43,026 nucleotides of DNA from Cyanobium sp. FGCU52 (GTDB lineage: Bacteria > Cyanobacteriota > Cyanobacteriia > PCC-6307 > Cyanobiaceae): positions 1-43,026 of the forward strand of contig JANWUS010000002.1 in assembly GCA_024958715.1 (NCBI GenBank). The letters are read 5' to 3'. Shown piece after piece: positions 8,242 through 15,621 of this stretch. The notes below the pieces were generated by a model. That model worked only from the letters and a program-made list of their open reading frames with translations. It searched no databases and was not told where the DNA came from. Every line of letters begins with the position of its first letter. The stretch's first letter is position 1. The position numbers were made by a program, and so were the translations under genes.

Positions 8242-8756
8242 GCCAGACACCCACCGACTCGCCCTATCGCTGGCGTGCCGCTGATCTGGAGGGGATCCGC
8301 GTTGCCCTCTCGATCCCGGCCCTGATGCCGGCGATCCGCGCCATCAACGATGCGATGGCGGATCTGGAGCAGCTCTACCCGGATGCCATCCCCACGGCCC
8401 GGCGCGAGCTGGATGCGATCAGCACCATCGACACCGAACTGGCGGGGCTAAGCCCTGATCAGCTGCAGGCGCCGATCGAGACCCGCCGCAAGGCCGTCAG
8501 TCCCGATGCTCTGCCAGAGGACGGAACAGTGCCGGTCAAGAAGGCGGACGTGATCGAGTTCGACACGGAGCTGCTGCGCGAGGAGACGATCACCCGCTAC
8601 GGCAGTGGCCTCTCGATCGAGCAGGCCCTGCGCCGGCAACGGGGCAGCCATACCCAAGCGTTGCTGCTGATGTTCCCCACCCTGGCGAACTGGAGCCGCG
8701 ACCCGCAGCTCAGCGGCCAGGGCAGTGGGTTCACTGCCGCTCTTGAGCGGGGCTGA
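8238..8756 (+). CDS. Phage protein of unknown function after portal
   Basis: A 172-residue protein, mostly helical by composition, with no recognised domain. It has a Leu/Asp-rich N-terminal half (IRAINDAMADLEQLYP) and a short block IEFDTELLREETITRYGSGLSIEQALRRQRG. Its ATG overlaps the portal stop and its stop is three bases before the next gene, so it belongs to the head operon. A connector or head-completion role fits its position but is not shown by sequence. Confidence 0.6.
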   Translation: MSQTPTDSPYRWRAADLEGIRVALSIPALMPAIRAINDAMADLEQLYPDAIPTARRELDAISTIDTELAGLSPDQLQAPIETRRKAVSPDALPEDGTVPVKKADVIEFDTELLREETITRYGSGLSIEQALRRQRGSHTQALLLMFPTLANWSRDPQLSGQGSGFTAALERG

Positions 8757-8759
8757 GCC

Positions 8760-9683
8760 GTGACGGGCACTCCCGCTTCTGGGGCTCTGCCGCCTGGGGC
8801 CTTGCCCCCGTCGGCGCTGCAGCCCTACGCCAACGCCCGCATCCTGCTGTTCTCCAATGCGCTGCCGGGGGTGCTGGATTCAGAGCGCACCGGCCGCTTT
8901 CTGTTTGAGGGGTTCATCAAGCGCCTGCGGGGGATCTCCAGCAAGGAGAACGCTCCGGGGCTCGATACCGGTGACTTCACCTACGAGGGCTACCTCACCC
9001 GCGGCGCCGTGCTGCCGCTGACACCGTCCCAACCCTGGGACTGGTTGGCCACGGACATCAGCTGGAGCACCAGCGGCATCCGGCCGGTCTCGGCCACCAC
9101 TCCGGCGCTGCTCACCCCTTGCGTTGGGGCGGTGTGGCTGGGGCCCCTGGCTGAGCTCACCGCACTGGGAGTGCTGCCGTCACCCAGTCGCGGCCAGTTC
9201 GCGGCTTTCTCCGTCACCGAGTTCGGCGGCCTCTACGGCGCCGGCGGCATCGGTTCGCTGACCCAGCCGCTGCTGGGCGAACGCATCCAGGCGGCGCTCA
9301 AGCCCAACCGAGTGGTGGTCGTCGGCAGCGGCGACAGCCTCAACGTGCTGGCCGAACGCCACGGCACCACCGTGACCACCCTGCGCAGCCTCAACCCCAC
9401 TATTACGGCCCGCCCGTCAGACCAACTGCCCCTGGGGAGCTGGCTGTTCATCCCCAAGCGGCGCGCTGCGGCCAATGCCGACACCAGCACCACCACGCTC
9501 CCCTCAGGCTTCTACACGCCAGAAAGCCTGGCCACCTATCTGGGCGTGTCGCTCTCCACCATCTACAGCTGGAACTCCAGCGGCTACGGCCCGCCCTTCG
9601 TGAAGCTGGGCAACCTCGTTCGCTACACCTACGAGGACGTGGAGTTGTGGCTGGCGCGGCAGCTGGAGCTGTCGCGGGGGTGA
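8760..9683 (+). CDS. LysM plus helix-turn-helix fusion protein
   Basis: A 307-residue protein starting at GTG 8760. The first ~180 residues form an unrecognised domain. Residues about 182-231 are a LysM module: VVVVGSGDSLNVLAERHGTT, then LRSLNP and LPLGSWLFIP. After a short Thr/Ser linker, residues about 250-302 are a MerR/excisionase-type helix-turn-helix: YTPESLATYLGVSLSTIYSW, then FVKLGNLVRYTYEDVELWL. LysM usually binds peptidoglycan or stiffens phage baseplate proteins, while the HTH would bind DNA, so the fusion is odd for a gene in the head operon. One possibility is a virion protein touching both the packaged DNA and the cell wall. Confidence 0.65.
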   Translation: MTGTPASGALPPGALPPSALQPYANARILLFSNALPGVLDSERTGRFLFEGFIKRLRGISSKENAPGLDTGDFTYEGYLTRGAVLPLTPSQPWDWLATDISWSTSGIRPVSATTPALLTPCVGAVWLGPLAELTALGVLPSPSRGQFAAFSVTEFGGLYGAGGIGSLTQPLLGERIQAALKPNRVVVVGSGDSLNVLAERHGTTVTTLRSLNPTITARPSDQLPLGSWLFIPKRRAAANADTSTTTLPSGFYTPESLATYLGVSLSTIYSWNSSGYGPPFVKLGNLVRYTYEDVELWLARQLELSRG

Positions 9684-9691
9684 GCTGAACG

Positions 9692-9704
9692 TGGCAATAG
9701 CTGG
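9692..9704 (+). promoter_or_regulatory. Motif TGGCAATAGCTGG, copy 1
   Basis: One of three near-identical 13-bp motifs found before structural genes (the others are at 12870 and 16771). This copy has T where the other two have C at position 11. It starts 62 bp before ATG 9754. The core GGCAATAGC(C) is partly palindromic. A late-gene promoter or regulator site is inferred from recurrence and position. Confidence 0.45.
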
Positions 9705-9753
9705 AGAGCACAGCCCGGATGGGGTGCTCACTCCACGACAGCCGCGATGGGTC

Positions 9754-10659
9754 ATGGCCACTGCCACTGCTTCTTCCACCTCCAGCTCCGCCGCCGCAGC
9801 CGGCGGCCAGGGCGGTGACGAAAACTACTCCACCCACCAGGGCGCCGATGGTGCTGCTGCTGATCACCAGGCTGCTGCTGATGGCGCCGGTGCTGCAAGT
9901 GCTGCTGGTGCTGCTGCCGCCACCACGGCCGCTGCCGGTTCTGCGGTTGCTGGTGATGGCGCTGGTGCTGCCAGTTCAGACGACAGCCGCCTCAGCGATC
10001 CCCTGCGGGCTGAGCGGCGCAAGAGCAACCAGCTCGAAAAAGAGATCCGCACGCTGCGCCAGCAGCTGAACCGCTTCTCGGAGATCAACCCTGAGGAGTA
10101 CGCCCGCCTGCAGGAGGCCGAACGCCAGAAGCAGATCCTCGAGCAACAGATGGAGCTGCGTGAACGCCAGATGGAGGAGGCCTCCGCCCAGAAGGTGGCC
10201 GCCGTCGCCGCCGAGCGCGATGAGGCCAAGCAGCAGGTGCTCCAGCTCCGCAAGGACCGTCTGCTGGAGCGGGCCTTCTCCCAGGCCGAGGGCCGCACCG
10301 GCGGTGACGCGCGCGGGACGTTCTTCGACATCTTCAAGGGGCAGCTGGGCACCTGCTTCCGTCTCACCACTGGCGGTGATGGAAAGGACGTGCTCGAACC
10401 GCTGGATTCCCAAGGCAAGCCGCTGCTGGGTGATGACGGCCGGCCGATGACCACGACCGAGTTCCTCGATCAGATGCGCGTGCATCCCGTCTACGGCTTC
10501 CTGTTCCAGCAGCGGGGGCCGGCCGGCATGCAGGCCGCTGGTGGGCTGACGGTCTCTGGCATCGGCAGCAACGGCGAGCCGATCAACCCGCAGGCGATGA
10601 GCGCGTCGGAGCTCTACCGGGCATCCTTCGCGGTCAATGGCCGCGGTGCTCGTCGCTGA
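9754..10659 (+). CDS. Scaffold-like coiled-coil protein
   Basis: A 301-residue protein from ATG 9754. An in-frame GTG at 9691 would run through the recurring motif, so I prefer the later start. The first ~80 residues are Ala/Ser/Gly-rich and low-complexity. Residues from about 90 to 185 are a long charged coiled coil (EKEIRTLRQQLNRFSEIN, QKQILEQQMELRERQMEE). A C-terminal globular part follows (FFDIFKGQLGTCFRL, TTTEFLDQMRVHPVYGFLF). Together with its place between portal and capsid genes, this is the usual look of a capsid scaffold that is lost on maturation. No protease motif was seen. Confidence 0.65.
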   Translation: MATATASSTSSSAAAAGGQGGDENYSTHQGADGAAADHQAAADGAGAASAAGAAAATTAAAGSAVAGDGAGAASSDDSRLSDPLRAERRKSNQLEKEIRTLRQQLNRFSEINPEEYARLQEAERQKQILEQQMELRERQMEEASAQKVAAVAAERDEAKQQVLQLRKDRLLERAFSQAEGRTGGDARGTFFDIFKGQLGTCFRLTTGGDGKDVLEPLDSQGKPLLGDDGRPMTTTEFLDQMRVHPVYGFLFQQRGPAGMQAAGGLTVSGIGSNGEPINPQAMSASELYRASFAVNGRGARR

Positions 10660-10668
10660 GACCCGTCG

Positions 10669-11058
10669 ATGGCACGGCGGCCCCGCAGCTTCTACGCCGG
10701 ACTCTCCTTCCGGCCGCCGGCACCAGTGGCCGCCGCTGCCCGTCGTGCCCTGGAGCGCCGGGCTCAGCAGCCCCCTTCCAACCGGGGCATGACGCCGGTG
10801 GGGCTGGCCCGCGCCCGGCAGCTGCTCAACCGCCAGGAGCTCTCACCGCAGACGATCGATCGGATGGTGAGCTACTTCGCTCGCCATGAGGTGGACAAGC
10901 AGGGCTCAACCTGGGAGACCTACGGCAAAGGCCGCCAGGCCTGGGATGGCTGGGGCGGTGACCCAGGCCGCCGCTGGGCCGCTGGCCTGGCTCGCCGGAT
11001 GGATGCAGCTGAGCGAGCACAGCAGCGCTCAACGAATCCACCCCGCCGCCGCCGCTGA
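10669..11058 (+). CDS. Small conserved phage protein
   Basis: A 129-residue basic protein. The block from about residue 40 (MTPVGLARARQLLNRQELSPQTIDRM followed by SYFARHEVDK and AWDGWGGDPGRRWA) resembles a short domain found near head-maturation genes in other phages: a helix with a FARHEVDK motif, then a W-GG-GRRWA segment. The tail is Arg-rich (NPPRRRR). It follows the scaffold gene by nine bases and is the last gene before the first transcriptional break. Its function is unknown. Confidence 0.6.
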   Translation: MARRPRSFYAGLSFRPPAPVAAAARRALERRAQQPPSNRGMTPVGLARARQLLNRQELSPQTIDRMVSYFARHEVDKQGSTWETYGKGRQAWDGWGGDPGRRWAAGLARRMDAAERAQQRSTNPPRRRR

Positions 11059-11157
11059 CGCGCGAGTCGATCAACCCCGCAACTGCCCGGAGCCCGGAAA
11101 ACAACACCGGTCAAATGATCAACAGCTCAAAAGTGGAGAAGCTGACGTGAAAAAAAT

Positions 11158-11181
11158 CGCGAATTCTCCTCATAATTCGCG
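11158..11181. terminator. Perfect foldback between A-run and T-run
   Basis: CGCGAATT (11158-11165) and AATTCGCG (11174-11181) are perfect 8-bp arms around an 8-base loop. A run of seven A precedes the left arm and TTT follows the right arm. On the minus strand this reads as stem then T-run, the standard intrinsic-terminator form; on plus the T-run is short. It may block transcription in both directions. Confidence 0.5.
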
Positions 11182-11194
11182 TTTCAAAATCAGC

Positions 11195-11222
11195 TCCCTG
11201 CAACTCCCTGGAGATCCCTGCA
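11195..11222. repeat. Three TCCCTG repeats at exact 10-bp spacing
   Basis: TCCCTG occurs at 11195, 11205 and 11215, each followed by CA or GA. The 10-bp period places all three on one face of the helix, as in iterons or cooperative operator sites. No gene covers the stretch. The function is inferred only from the phasing. Confidence 0.4.
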
Positions 11223-11245
11223 GATCGCCGTAGAAGAACGCAAAC

Positions 11246-11263
11246 CAGGGGGTATTCCCCCTG
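11246..11263 (+). terminator. Intrinsic-terminator-like hairpin
   Basis: CAGGGGG (11246-11252) and CCCCCTG (11257-11263) are perfect arms around the loop TATT, followed by TTTCC on the plus strand. It lies after the portal-scaffold operon and would stop its transcripts. The T-run is short. Confidence 0.5.
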
Positions 11264-11431
11264 TTTCCGGAAGCGGCGCAGGATGCCTCGGAAATTTTTC
11301 ACGTCTGGGGAAATCCCCTTCCCCCTGCACCAGCATTCCTCGCCACCGGCAACCCTCCTTCACTGGACGCTATCGGTGGTGCTACCCCTGGAGCAGTGCC
11401 ACCATGGGTAGAGGCAGCGAGTCCTGGGCCG

Positions 11432-11736
11432 ATGACCGCCACGACTTTCAACGTTCAGAACCTGCGGGGTCAGGCCCTGCTGTTCCGCTGCCTTGAGACC
11501 GGCTTCATCACCACGGCACCAGCCCTGACCCGCTACCAGCAGGGCAGGAGCAGGGCAGGGGCATCGACCCCAGCCGCCGCGAGCTGGTGGGTGAGCGGCC
11601 GGCCCAGTGGTGCAAGAGCCGTCCGCTCACGACCTGCGAGCACTGCGGTATGACCATCAAGGGGAACCAGTGGACGGTCCGCCAGCACCAGCAAAGCCAA
11701 CGCTGTAGAAGGGCGAGGACGCAGCTGCCGGCCTGA
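11432..11736 (+). pseudogene. Small zinc-finger-like phage gene frameshifted by an 11-bp duplication
   Basis: The reading frame from ATG 11432 (MTATTFNVQNLRGQALLF...) runs to about 11550. A different frame then continues with GIDPSRRELVGERPAQW and CEHCGMTIKGNQW to TGA at 11734-11736. Between them lie 11541-11551 and 11552-11562, copies of AGGGCAGG(A/G)GC that differ at one base. Removing either copy joins the frames into one protein of about 97 residues. That protein has a CxxC...H...C pattern like a small zinc finger. The TGA overlaps the ATG of the next gene, which supports the joined reading. It is either a recent slippage knock-out, a phase-variable site or a sequencing artefact. Confidence 0.6.
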
Positions 11737-11912
11737 TGGACCATCCGCTCTGGCTCCTGGTGCCCTGGCTGGTGTTCGCCGTCGGCATCGGGCTCAAGGC
11801 CTGGAAGGTCACTCGGCTGCTCAACCGCCAGGTGCGCAGCAGTGCCTGGGGGGTGGAACGGTTCCGAGCAGGGCTGGAGCGGAACTGGCAGCGGACTCAG
11901 TCGCTGCGCTGA
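11736..11912 (+). CDS. 58-residue single-pass membrane protein
   Basis: The frame starts at ATG 11736, overlapping the previous TGA, and reads MDHPLWLLVPWLVFAVG with a continuous hydrophobic helix over residues 4-21. A Lys/Arg/Trp-rich soluble tail follows (KAWKVTRLLNRQVRSS...). The pattern, one N-terminal membrane segment and a basic tail, is seen in small phage membrane proteins such as some holins or spanin parts. No family was recognised. It is probably translated by coupling to the frameshifted gene upstream. Confidence 0.55.
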   Translation: MDHPLWLLVPWLVFAVGIGLKAWKVTRLLNRQVRSSAWGVERFRAGLERNWQRTQSLR

Positions 11913-11923
11913 GCCAGCCGAAA

Positions 11924-11968
11924 GCCCCGGGGGCCCGCAGGCCCACCGGGGCAGGGGCCGCAGCCCCT
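11924..11968 (-). terminator. Double hairpin after the 70-residue minus-strand gene
   Basis: On the minus strand, downstream of the gene ending at 11975, two GC-rich hairpins follow in series: 11953-11968 (AGGGGC/GCCCCT arms) and 11924-11952 (CCCCGG/CCGGGG arms plus inner GGGCC/GGCCC), then CTTTCGG. The plus-strand gene ending at 11912 converges on it, so it may serve both strands. Confidence 0.5.
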
Positions 11969-11974
11969 GGCGGC

Positions 11975-12187
11975 TCAGAGCACCGCCACGGTGCCGAGGC
12001 GCCTGGCCTGCAGCTTGCGGGCCAGCTGATGGGCCAGCTGCGCCGGAATGAAGCGGGGCTTCTTGACCGGCTTGCCGCGGCGGCCATAGAAGACCGTGAT
12101 GCGCTCGGCATCGGGGGCTTTGATTCCACCGGGATAGACGAACACCGCCAGCTGGCGGATTTCGCAGCGGGGAGAAAAGGAGGCCAT
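11975..12187 (-). CDS. 70-residue phage protein, paralogue of the 32151-32363 product
   Basis: ATG at 12187; an extension of the frame to 12241 runs into the foldback element, so I take the later start. The protein MASFSPRCEIRQLAVFVY... has the same length as the product of 32151-32363. The C-terminal parts align well: R(I/V)..F, a basic residue and Gly, then P(R/H)(F/Y)(I/V)P, LA...Q and a final V.VL. A small beta-rich fold is likely and the function is unknown. The gene stands alone on the minus strand inside the plus-strand head operon, with its own leader element (12234-12280) and terminator, so it is an independently expressed moron-type unit. Confidence 0.65.
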   Translation of the reverse strand: MASFSPRCEIRQLAVFVYPGGIKAPDAERITVFYGRRGKPVKKPRFIPAQLAHQLARKLQARRLGTVAVL

Positions 12188-12233
12188 CACGAGGAAGGCG
12201 AGGGACACCCGCGTCAGGCCCCGGCTGTAGCGA

Positions 12234-12280
12234 CCTGGCAAGGACGCCTCGCAGAGGCGCCCGGCCTGATCCTTGCCAGG
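12234..12280 (-). promoter_or_regulatory. Foldback leader element C
   Basis: CCTGGCAAGGA (12234-12244) and TCCTTGCCAGG (12270-12280) are a perfect 11-bp inverted repeat. Inside lies a second hairpin, CGCCTC (12245-12250), GCA, GAGGCG (12254-12259). It begins 47 bp before the minus-strand start at 12187. Element D (31944-31996) has the same plan, with compensating base changes in both stems. It could be a structured 5' leader RNA or a DNA operator. Confidence 0.6.
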
Positions 12281-12481
12281 GCGAGACGGCTGGGGCAGCG
12301 GTGCTCAGGCCCTCGCCGACCGTGAGGCTCCGGACCCCGCGCGTGCTGAACCTCTGCCAGTGGCATCGTTCGTCCCGGTGGATCGCTGCCCTGCTGTCGT
12401 CGCCTGGCCGGACGATTGGCCTTGGTGGCCGCGACCAGCAGAAAGGCAGGGCCCCTGCGGAGCCCCGCCGGCTGGCAGCCC

Positions 12482-12667
12482 TCAATAGGGCAGCAGCGCC
12501 TCCAGCTCTGGATCAACCGGCATCGCCGGGGCGGCTGACTGCCGCTCGAACAGCACCTGGGCCGCCAGCTCAGCCAGCCGTGGCCAGCGCATGCTGCAGA
12601 ACGCCAGATCTTCCAGCACCTGCCAGGAGAGCTGCTGCAGCTGAGCTTTGCGGGAGAGAGAAGCCAT
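12482..12667 (-). CDS. 61-residue phage protein of unknown function
   Basis: MASLSRKAQLQQLSWQVLED... is helical throughout and ends in DPELEALLPY, with no recognised domain. I call it real because it has its own leader (12700-12796) that matches, over more than 100 bp and through the start codon, the leader of the unrelated gene starting at 29487. The following minus-strand sequence contains CTTTCTG after a GC-rich stretch, as at other gene ends in this element. It lies inside the plus-strand structural region as a separate minus-strand unit. Confidence 0.55.
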   Translation of the reverse strand: MASLSRKAQLQQLSWQVLEDLAFCSMRWPRLAELAAQVLFERQSAAPAMPVDPELEALLPY

Positions 12668-12699
12668 GGGAGGGCTCTGCGTAGGACCCCTCAGCCGGC

Positions 12700-12796
12700 G
12701 GGGGGCGGGTCAAGGGCCCGTCCACCACTGAGATGCGCAGCGCAGCGGAGCCAACGTCCACACCGGCGGGCTCGTATCACCCTTGAGGCGCCCCCC
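12700..12796 (-). promoter_or_regulatory. Foldback leader element A
   Basis: Arms at 12700-12716 and 12780-12796 pair at 15 of 17 positions. The inner TCAAGGG/CCCTTGA and the outer GGGGGGCG/CGCCCCCC are separated by a two-base mismatch. The interior contains GCGCAGCG and a CAACGTCC block also present in element B. It lies 33 bp before the minus-strand start at 12667. It contains no gene and, with 12868-12921, explains the gap before the capsid gene. Confidence 0.55.
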
Positions 12797-12869
12797 GACC
12801 ATGAGGAGGGCCAGAGCGGAGCCCCATCGAGAGCCGGTGGTCGCTCAACCGCTGCACTGCTCACCCGCA

Positions 12870-12882
12870 TGGCAATAGCCGG
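12870..12882 (+). promoter_or_regulatory. Motif TGGCAATAGCCGG, copy 2
   Basis: Identical to copy 3 at 16771 and one base different from copy 1 at 9692. It starts 52 bp before the capsid ATG at 12922. A promoter for the capsid transcript is plausible because the preceding genes run on the opposite strand, so the capsid gene needs its own start. Confidence 0.5.
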
Positions 12883-12921
12883 TGACGTCAACTGGGGCCG
12901 GGCCCCGGGAGTGCAGCACCG

Positions 12922-13839
12922 ATGGGCCTCACCCTGATCGAGGCAGCCAAGTACGAGACCCGCCTGGAGCACCTGGCGGTGATCAAAACCTTCGCTGAGG
13001 GCGAACTGCTCAGCTGGCTGCCGTTCATGAACATCGCCGGCGGCGGCCTCTTCTATTCCGTCGAGAAGGAGCTCCCCTCGGTGGGCTTCCGGGCGGTGAA
13101 CGAGGGCTACAAGCAGAGCTACGGCGTCGTTGATCCCCAGTCAGAAGCCGTGCACCTCTTTGGCGGTGACGTCGATGTGGACCGCTCGATCGTCGACCTG
13201 CAGGGCCCTGAGGCCAGGGCTGCCCAGACCGAGATGAAGGTCCGCTCGATGCGGCTCACTCTGGAGGCGGCGCTGATCAATGGCGATGCCACCGCCAGCC
13301 AGGGCCGGGGGTTTGACGGCCTGGCCAAACGCCTTTCCCCCGGCAGTGAGATGGCGCTGAACAACGGTGGCGGAGCGCTCGATTTCGACAAGCTCGATGA
13401 GCTGATCGACTCGGTGAACTCCTACGGCGGCAAGAAGTACCTGGTGATGAGCAAGGCGATGCGCCGCCAGCTCAACGCATTGGCCCGCCAGACCGTGGGA
13501 CAGGGCGTCTACAACGTGAGCACCAACAACCTGGGGGTGATGGTGCATCACTACCAGGAGTGCCAGATCCTCACCGTCGACCGTGACGCCCAGGGCCTGG
13601 AAGTCCTCGGTTACGGGGAGGCCGGCGGTACCAGCTCGATCTACTGCTGCACCTTCGGGGATCAGGCGGTGACCGGTCTGCAGGGACCCTTCCAGGGCCG
13701 CTACGGCATATCCGTGCGTGATCTCGGCGAAGTCCCTGACGCCCCTGTCTTCCGCACCCGCATCGACTGGTACGTCGGCTTTGGCGTCATGCACCCCCGC
13801 GCCGCTGGCCGTTTGCACAGCATCGCCCCCATTTCCTGA
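12922..13839 (+). CDS. Major capsid protein
   Basis: A 305-residue protein with the layout of the HK97-like capsid proteins of this size. The N-terminus is MGLTLIEAAKYETRLEHLAVIKTF. SWLPFMNIAGGGLFYSVEKELPSVGFRAVNE follows, then FGGDVDVDRSIVD. The alpha-rich loop segment is LEAALINGDATASQGRGFDGL and later KYLVMSKAMRRQLNAL. No prolonged delta domain is visible, consistent with a separate scaffold gene at 9754. It assembles the head shell. It is preceded by the recurring motif at 12870 and followed by a hairpin at 13840, so it can be expressed strongly as its own unit. Confidence 0.82.
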   Translation: MGLTLIEAAKYETRLEHLAVIKTFAEGELLSWLPFMNIAGGGLFYSVEKELPSVGFRAVNEGYKQSYGVVDPQSEAVHLFGGDVDVDRSIVDLQGPEARAAQTEMKVRSMRLTLEAALINGDATASQGRGFDGLAKRLSPGSEMALNNGGGALDFDKLDELIDSVNSYGGKKYLVMSKAMRRQLNALARQTVGQGVYNVSTNNLGVMVHHYQECQILTVDRDAQGLEVLGYGEAGGTSSIYCCTFGDQAVTGLQGPFQGRYGISVRDLGEVPDAPVFRTRIDWYVGFGVMHPRAAGRLHSIAPIS

Positions 13840-13854
13840 GGGGCCAGAGGCCCC
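13840..13854 (+). terminator. Hairpin directly after the capsid gene
   Basis: GGGGCC (13840-13845) and GGCCCC (13849-13854) form a six-pair stem around AGA, followed by TTGG. The stem starts one base after the capsid stop. With almost no T-run it may stabilise the capsid mRNA end or cause partial termination before the next structural gene. Confidence 0.45.
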
Positions 13855-13933
13855 TTGGTGACGGGACTGGGGCTGCGATCCCAGGTCCTGCTCAGAACCT
13901 GACCACTGCTTCTACTTCTTTGGAGACCGACCG

Positions 13934-14371
13934 ATGACTCCCCTCAAGGCCAATCCCCTCCTCGATGCCGCCACCGTGCTGGTGGGCTGGACCAACCGCT
14001 CCGCCACCCGCGACACCGAGAAGGTGTTCACCAGCGGTGAGGTGGTGAAACTCAACACCAAGCTCGATGCCACCGCCCAGTTCTCGCTGCTGGTGTCGCA
14101 CCCTGGCCACAGCGCTGCGGTGACGGTGGTGCTGCACCTGGCCCCCGAGCTGCGCGACGGCACCCGCGGCACCTTCGTGCCCGTTGCAACCGTCGCCGTG
14201 CCAGCGGAAGGCGGCCGGGTGGAGGCCTACATCAGCGGCCACGACATCCTGCTGGATGCCGCCGATGCCGATAACGCCGACCTGCCGGCGCTCTGCTTTG
14301 CCAAGGCGATCGTCACCCCCTCCACGCCGGAGGGAATGGTGGTGGGCCTCACCGCCACCCTGCCGGCCTGA
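13934..14371 (+). CDS. Small virion protein, possible head decoration protein
   Basis: A 145-residue protein that looks all-beta: alternating hydrophobic strands such as QFSLLVSHPGHSAAVTVVLHL and VPVATVAVPAEGGRVEAYI. It follows the capsid gene after a gap with the hairpin and a short GGAG ribosome-binding sequence. Size, fold and position suit a capsid decoration or stabilising protein. No family motif supports this directly. Confidence 0.55.
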   Translation: MTPLKANPLLDAATVLVGWTNRSATRDTEKVFTSGEVVKLNTKLDATAQFSLLVSHPGHSAAVTVVLHLAPELRDGTRGTFVPVATVAVPAEGGRVEAYISGHDILLDAADADNADLPALCFAKAIVTPSTPEGMVVGLTATLPA

Positions 14372-14373
14372 CC

Positions 14374-14829
14374 ATGGCAGGACCACAGATGACTGGGATG
14401 GCCGCCCAGGGACCACTCCCTGCCGGGATGCTGCGCATCCGCCAGGGTCTGCAGGAGCGCTTTGTGTGGCCCGTGCACCTGCCGGGCTGGTTGGCATTGG
14501 GGTGGCAGGTCGCCGGAGCCGGCACCTCCCCACCTGATGGCCTCCAGCCTCAGGCCGTGATGGCCCCAGCACTCACTCCCGACGCAAAACCGGAGCCCAC
14601 CGCCACCGAGAAGGAGCTCGAATCAGCCACCGCTCGCGGGAAGCGCGGGCGACGCCGCAAGGAGGAGCAGGACCAGCCACCCGCCGTGGTTAAGACCCCA
14701 CCGGAAGAAACCGAGACGATGGCTGTGGCGGGCGAGCTTGATGCCGAGCCCGGTGGCGACTCCATTGCAGAGGGGGACGACGCGCTGAGCGCCCTGCCCG
14801 ATGACCTCTTCTCCGACCCGTTGATCTGA
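14374..14829 (+). CDS. Phage protein with charged, disordered C-terminal half
   Basis: A 151-residue protein. The first ~55 residues form a small hydrophobic domain (LQERFVWPVHLPGWLALGWQVAG). The rest is Glu/Pro/Lys-rich and probably disordered, with GKRGRRRKEEQDQ in the middle and an acidic end (LPDDLFSDPLI). It lies two bases after the previous gene. Its function is unknown; small head-tail accessory proteins often look like this. Confidence 0.55.
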   Translation: MAGPQMTGMAAQGPLPAGMLRIRQGLQERFVWPVHLPGWLALGWQVAGAGTSPPDGLQPQAVMAPALTPDAKPEPTATEKELESATARGKRGRRRKEEQDQPPAVVKTPPEETETMAVAGELDAEPGGDSIAEGDDALSALPDDLFSDPLI

Positions 14830-14839
14830 TCCCCCCGCC

Positions 14840-15616
14840 ATGCCCTACCCCCTGCCCGAGCAACCAGCCACGGTGGGCGGCCAGCGGGTGCGGCTCCTTC
14901 CTCCGCTCGGCTGCCCAGGGGTGGAGCAATGGGTGCTGCCGATGGAATTCGGCCGCTGGGCCGAACTCGGTTACCGCAAGGGACCGATTCCGGCCGATGA
15001 CCTCGAACTGTTCTGGCTGCCGGCCGACAGCCGCTGGAACGAACCGATCGGCTCAACGGCCATCGAGCTGCTGATCAACCCACGCCAGAGCATCCCTTCA
15101 CCGATCTCGGTGACCTGGGGTGATGGCAGCAGCAATGTCGTCCCCTGGCCCGCGGTCTCCCGCACCGCCCCGCGTTTGCGGCATCTCTATGCCCAGCGGG
15201 CAGACGTGACGGTGCAGGTGCAGCTGGGGATGTTGATCGCCACCCTCCGCGTTGCCCTGCTGGGCTGCCCGGTGCCGCCCCAGCAACTGCTGAACAACCG
15301 CGATGGTGGCGGCGGGACTGGTGGCGTCATCCAGCCCCTGATCCCCAGCAGTGGCATCAGTGGTGAGCCCTACGACGGCCGCCATGCCGTGGTGTGGCGC
15401 CTGCGCCTGCACCCCAACGGCGGCCTGGGCTTCCTGCCGGATCCCAGCAGCGGTGAGCCCGCCCTGGCGGTGGTGCAGGAATCGGGCGTCGGCAGCAGAG
15501 CCACCCGCTGGTACTCCGGCAACGGTGCCCCACCGTCGACCTTGGAGCCGCCGCCGGCGGTGGGCGACTTCTACCTCGACCGGCTCACGGGTCAGGTCTA
15601 CGAACTCTCTGCCTGA
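14840..15616 (+). CDS. Structural protein with a GD-YLD-TG-VY end motif
   Basis: A 258-residue protein. Most of it is unrecognised, with short beta-like segments. The last ~35 residues read WYSGNGAPP followed by VGDFYLDRLTGQVYEL, a motif that recurs as WFTGSGAPP and [16 protein letters not shown] in the collagen-like protein at 16807. It is common at the ends of collagen-like phage fibres. This protein may therefore attach to, or cap, a fibre. It is in the structural operon, six bases before the next start. Confidence 0.55.
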   Translation: MPYPLPEQPATVGGQRVRLLPPLGCPGVEQWVLPMEFGRWAELGYRKGPIPADDLELFWLPADSRWNEPIGSTAIELLINPRQSIPSPISVTWGDGSSNVVPWPAVSRTAPRLRHLYAQRADVTVQVQLGMLIATLRVALLGCPVPPQQLLNNRDGGGGTGGVIQPLIPSSGISGEPYDGRHAVVWRLRLHPNGGLGFLPDPSSGEPALAVVQESGVGSRATRWYSGNGAPPSTLEPPPAVGDFYLDRLTGQVYELSA

Positions 15617-15621
15617 TCGCC

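Larger units (their letters stand above)
11059..11431. other. Non-coding gap after the portal-scaffold operon
   Basis: No convincing gene lies in these ~370 bases, which are AT-richer than the surroundings. They hold two strong foldbacks (11158-11181 and 11246-11263), a phased triple repeat (11195-11222) and GGGGAAATCCCC near 11310. A 63-codon minus-strand frame (11111-11302) exists, but it spans the foldbacks and shows no family resemblance. This looks like the terminator and control region between the early-head genes and the next unit. Confidence 0.5.

Noticed and set aside
11111..11302. 63-codon minus-strand frame in the non-coding gap
   Set aside because: It spans two strong hairpins and shows no family resemblance or neighbouring operon.
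11508..12485. 325-codon minus-strand frame
   Set aside because: It crosses a plus-strand gene pair, two minus-strand genes in another frame, and a foldback element. The translation is Pro/Arg/Ser-rich without domain features.
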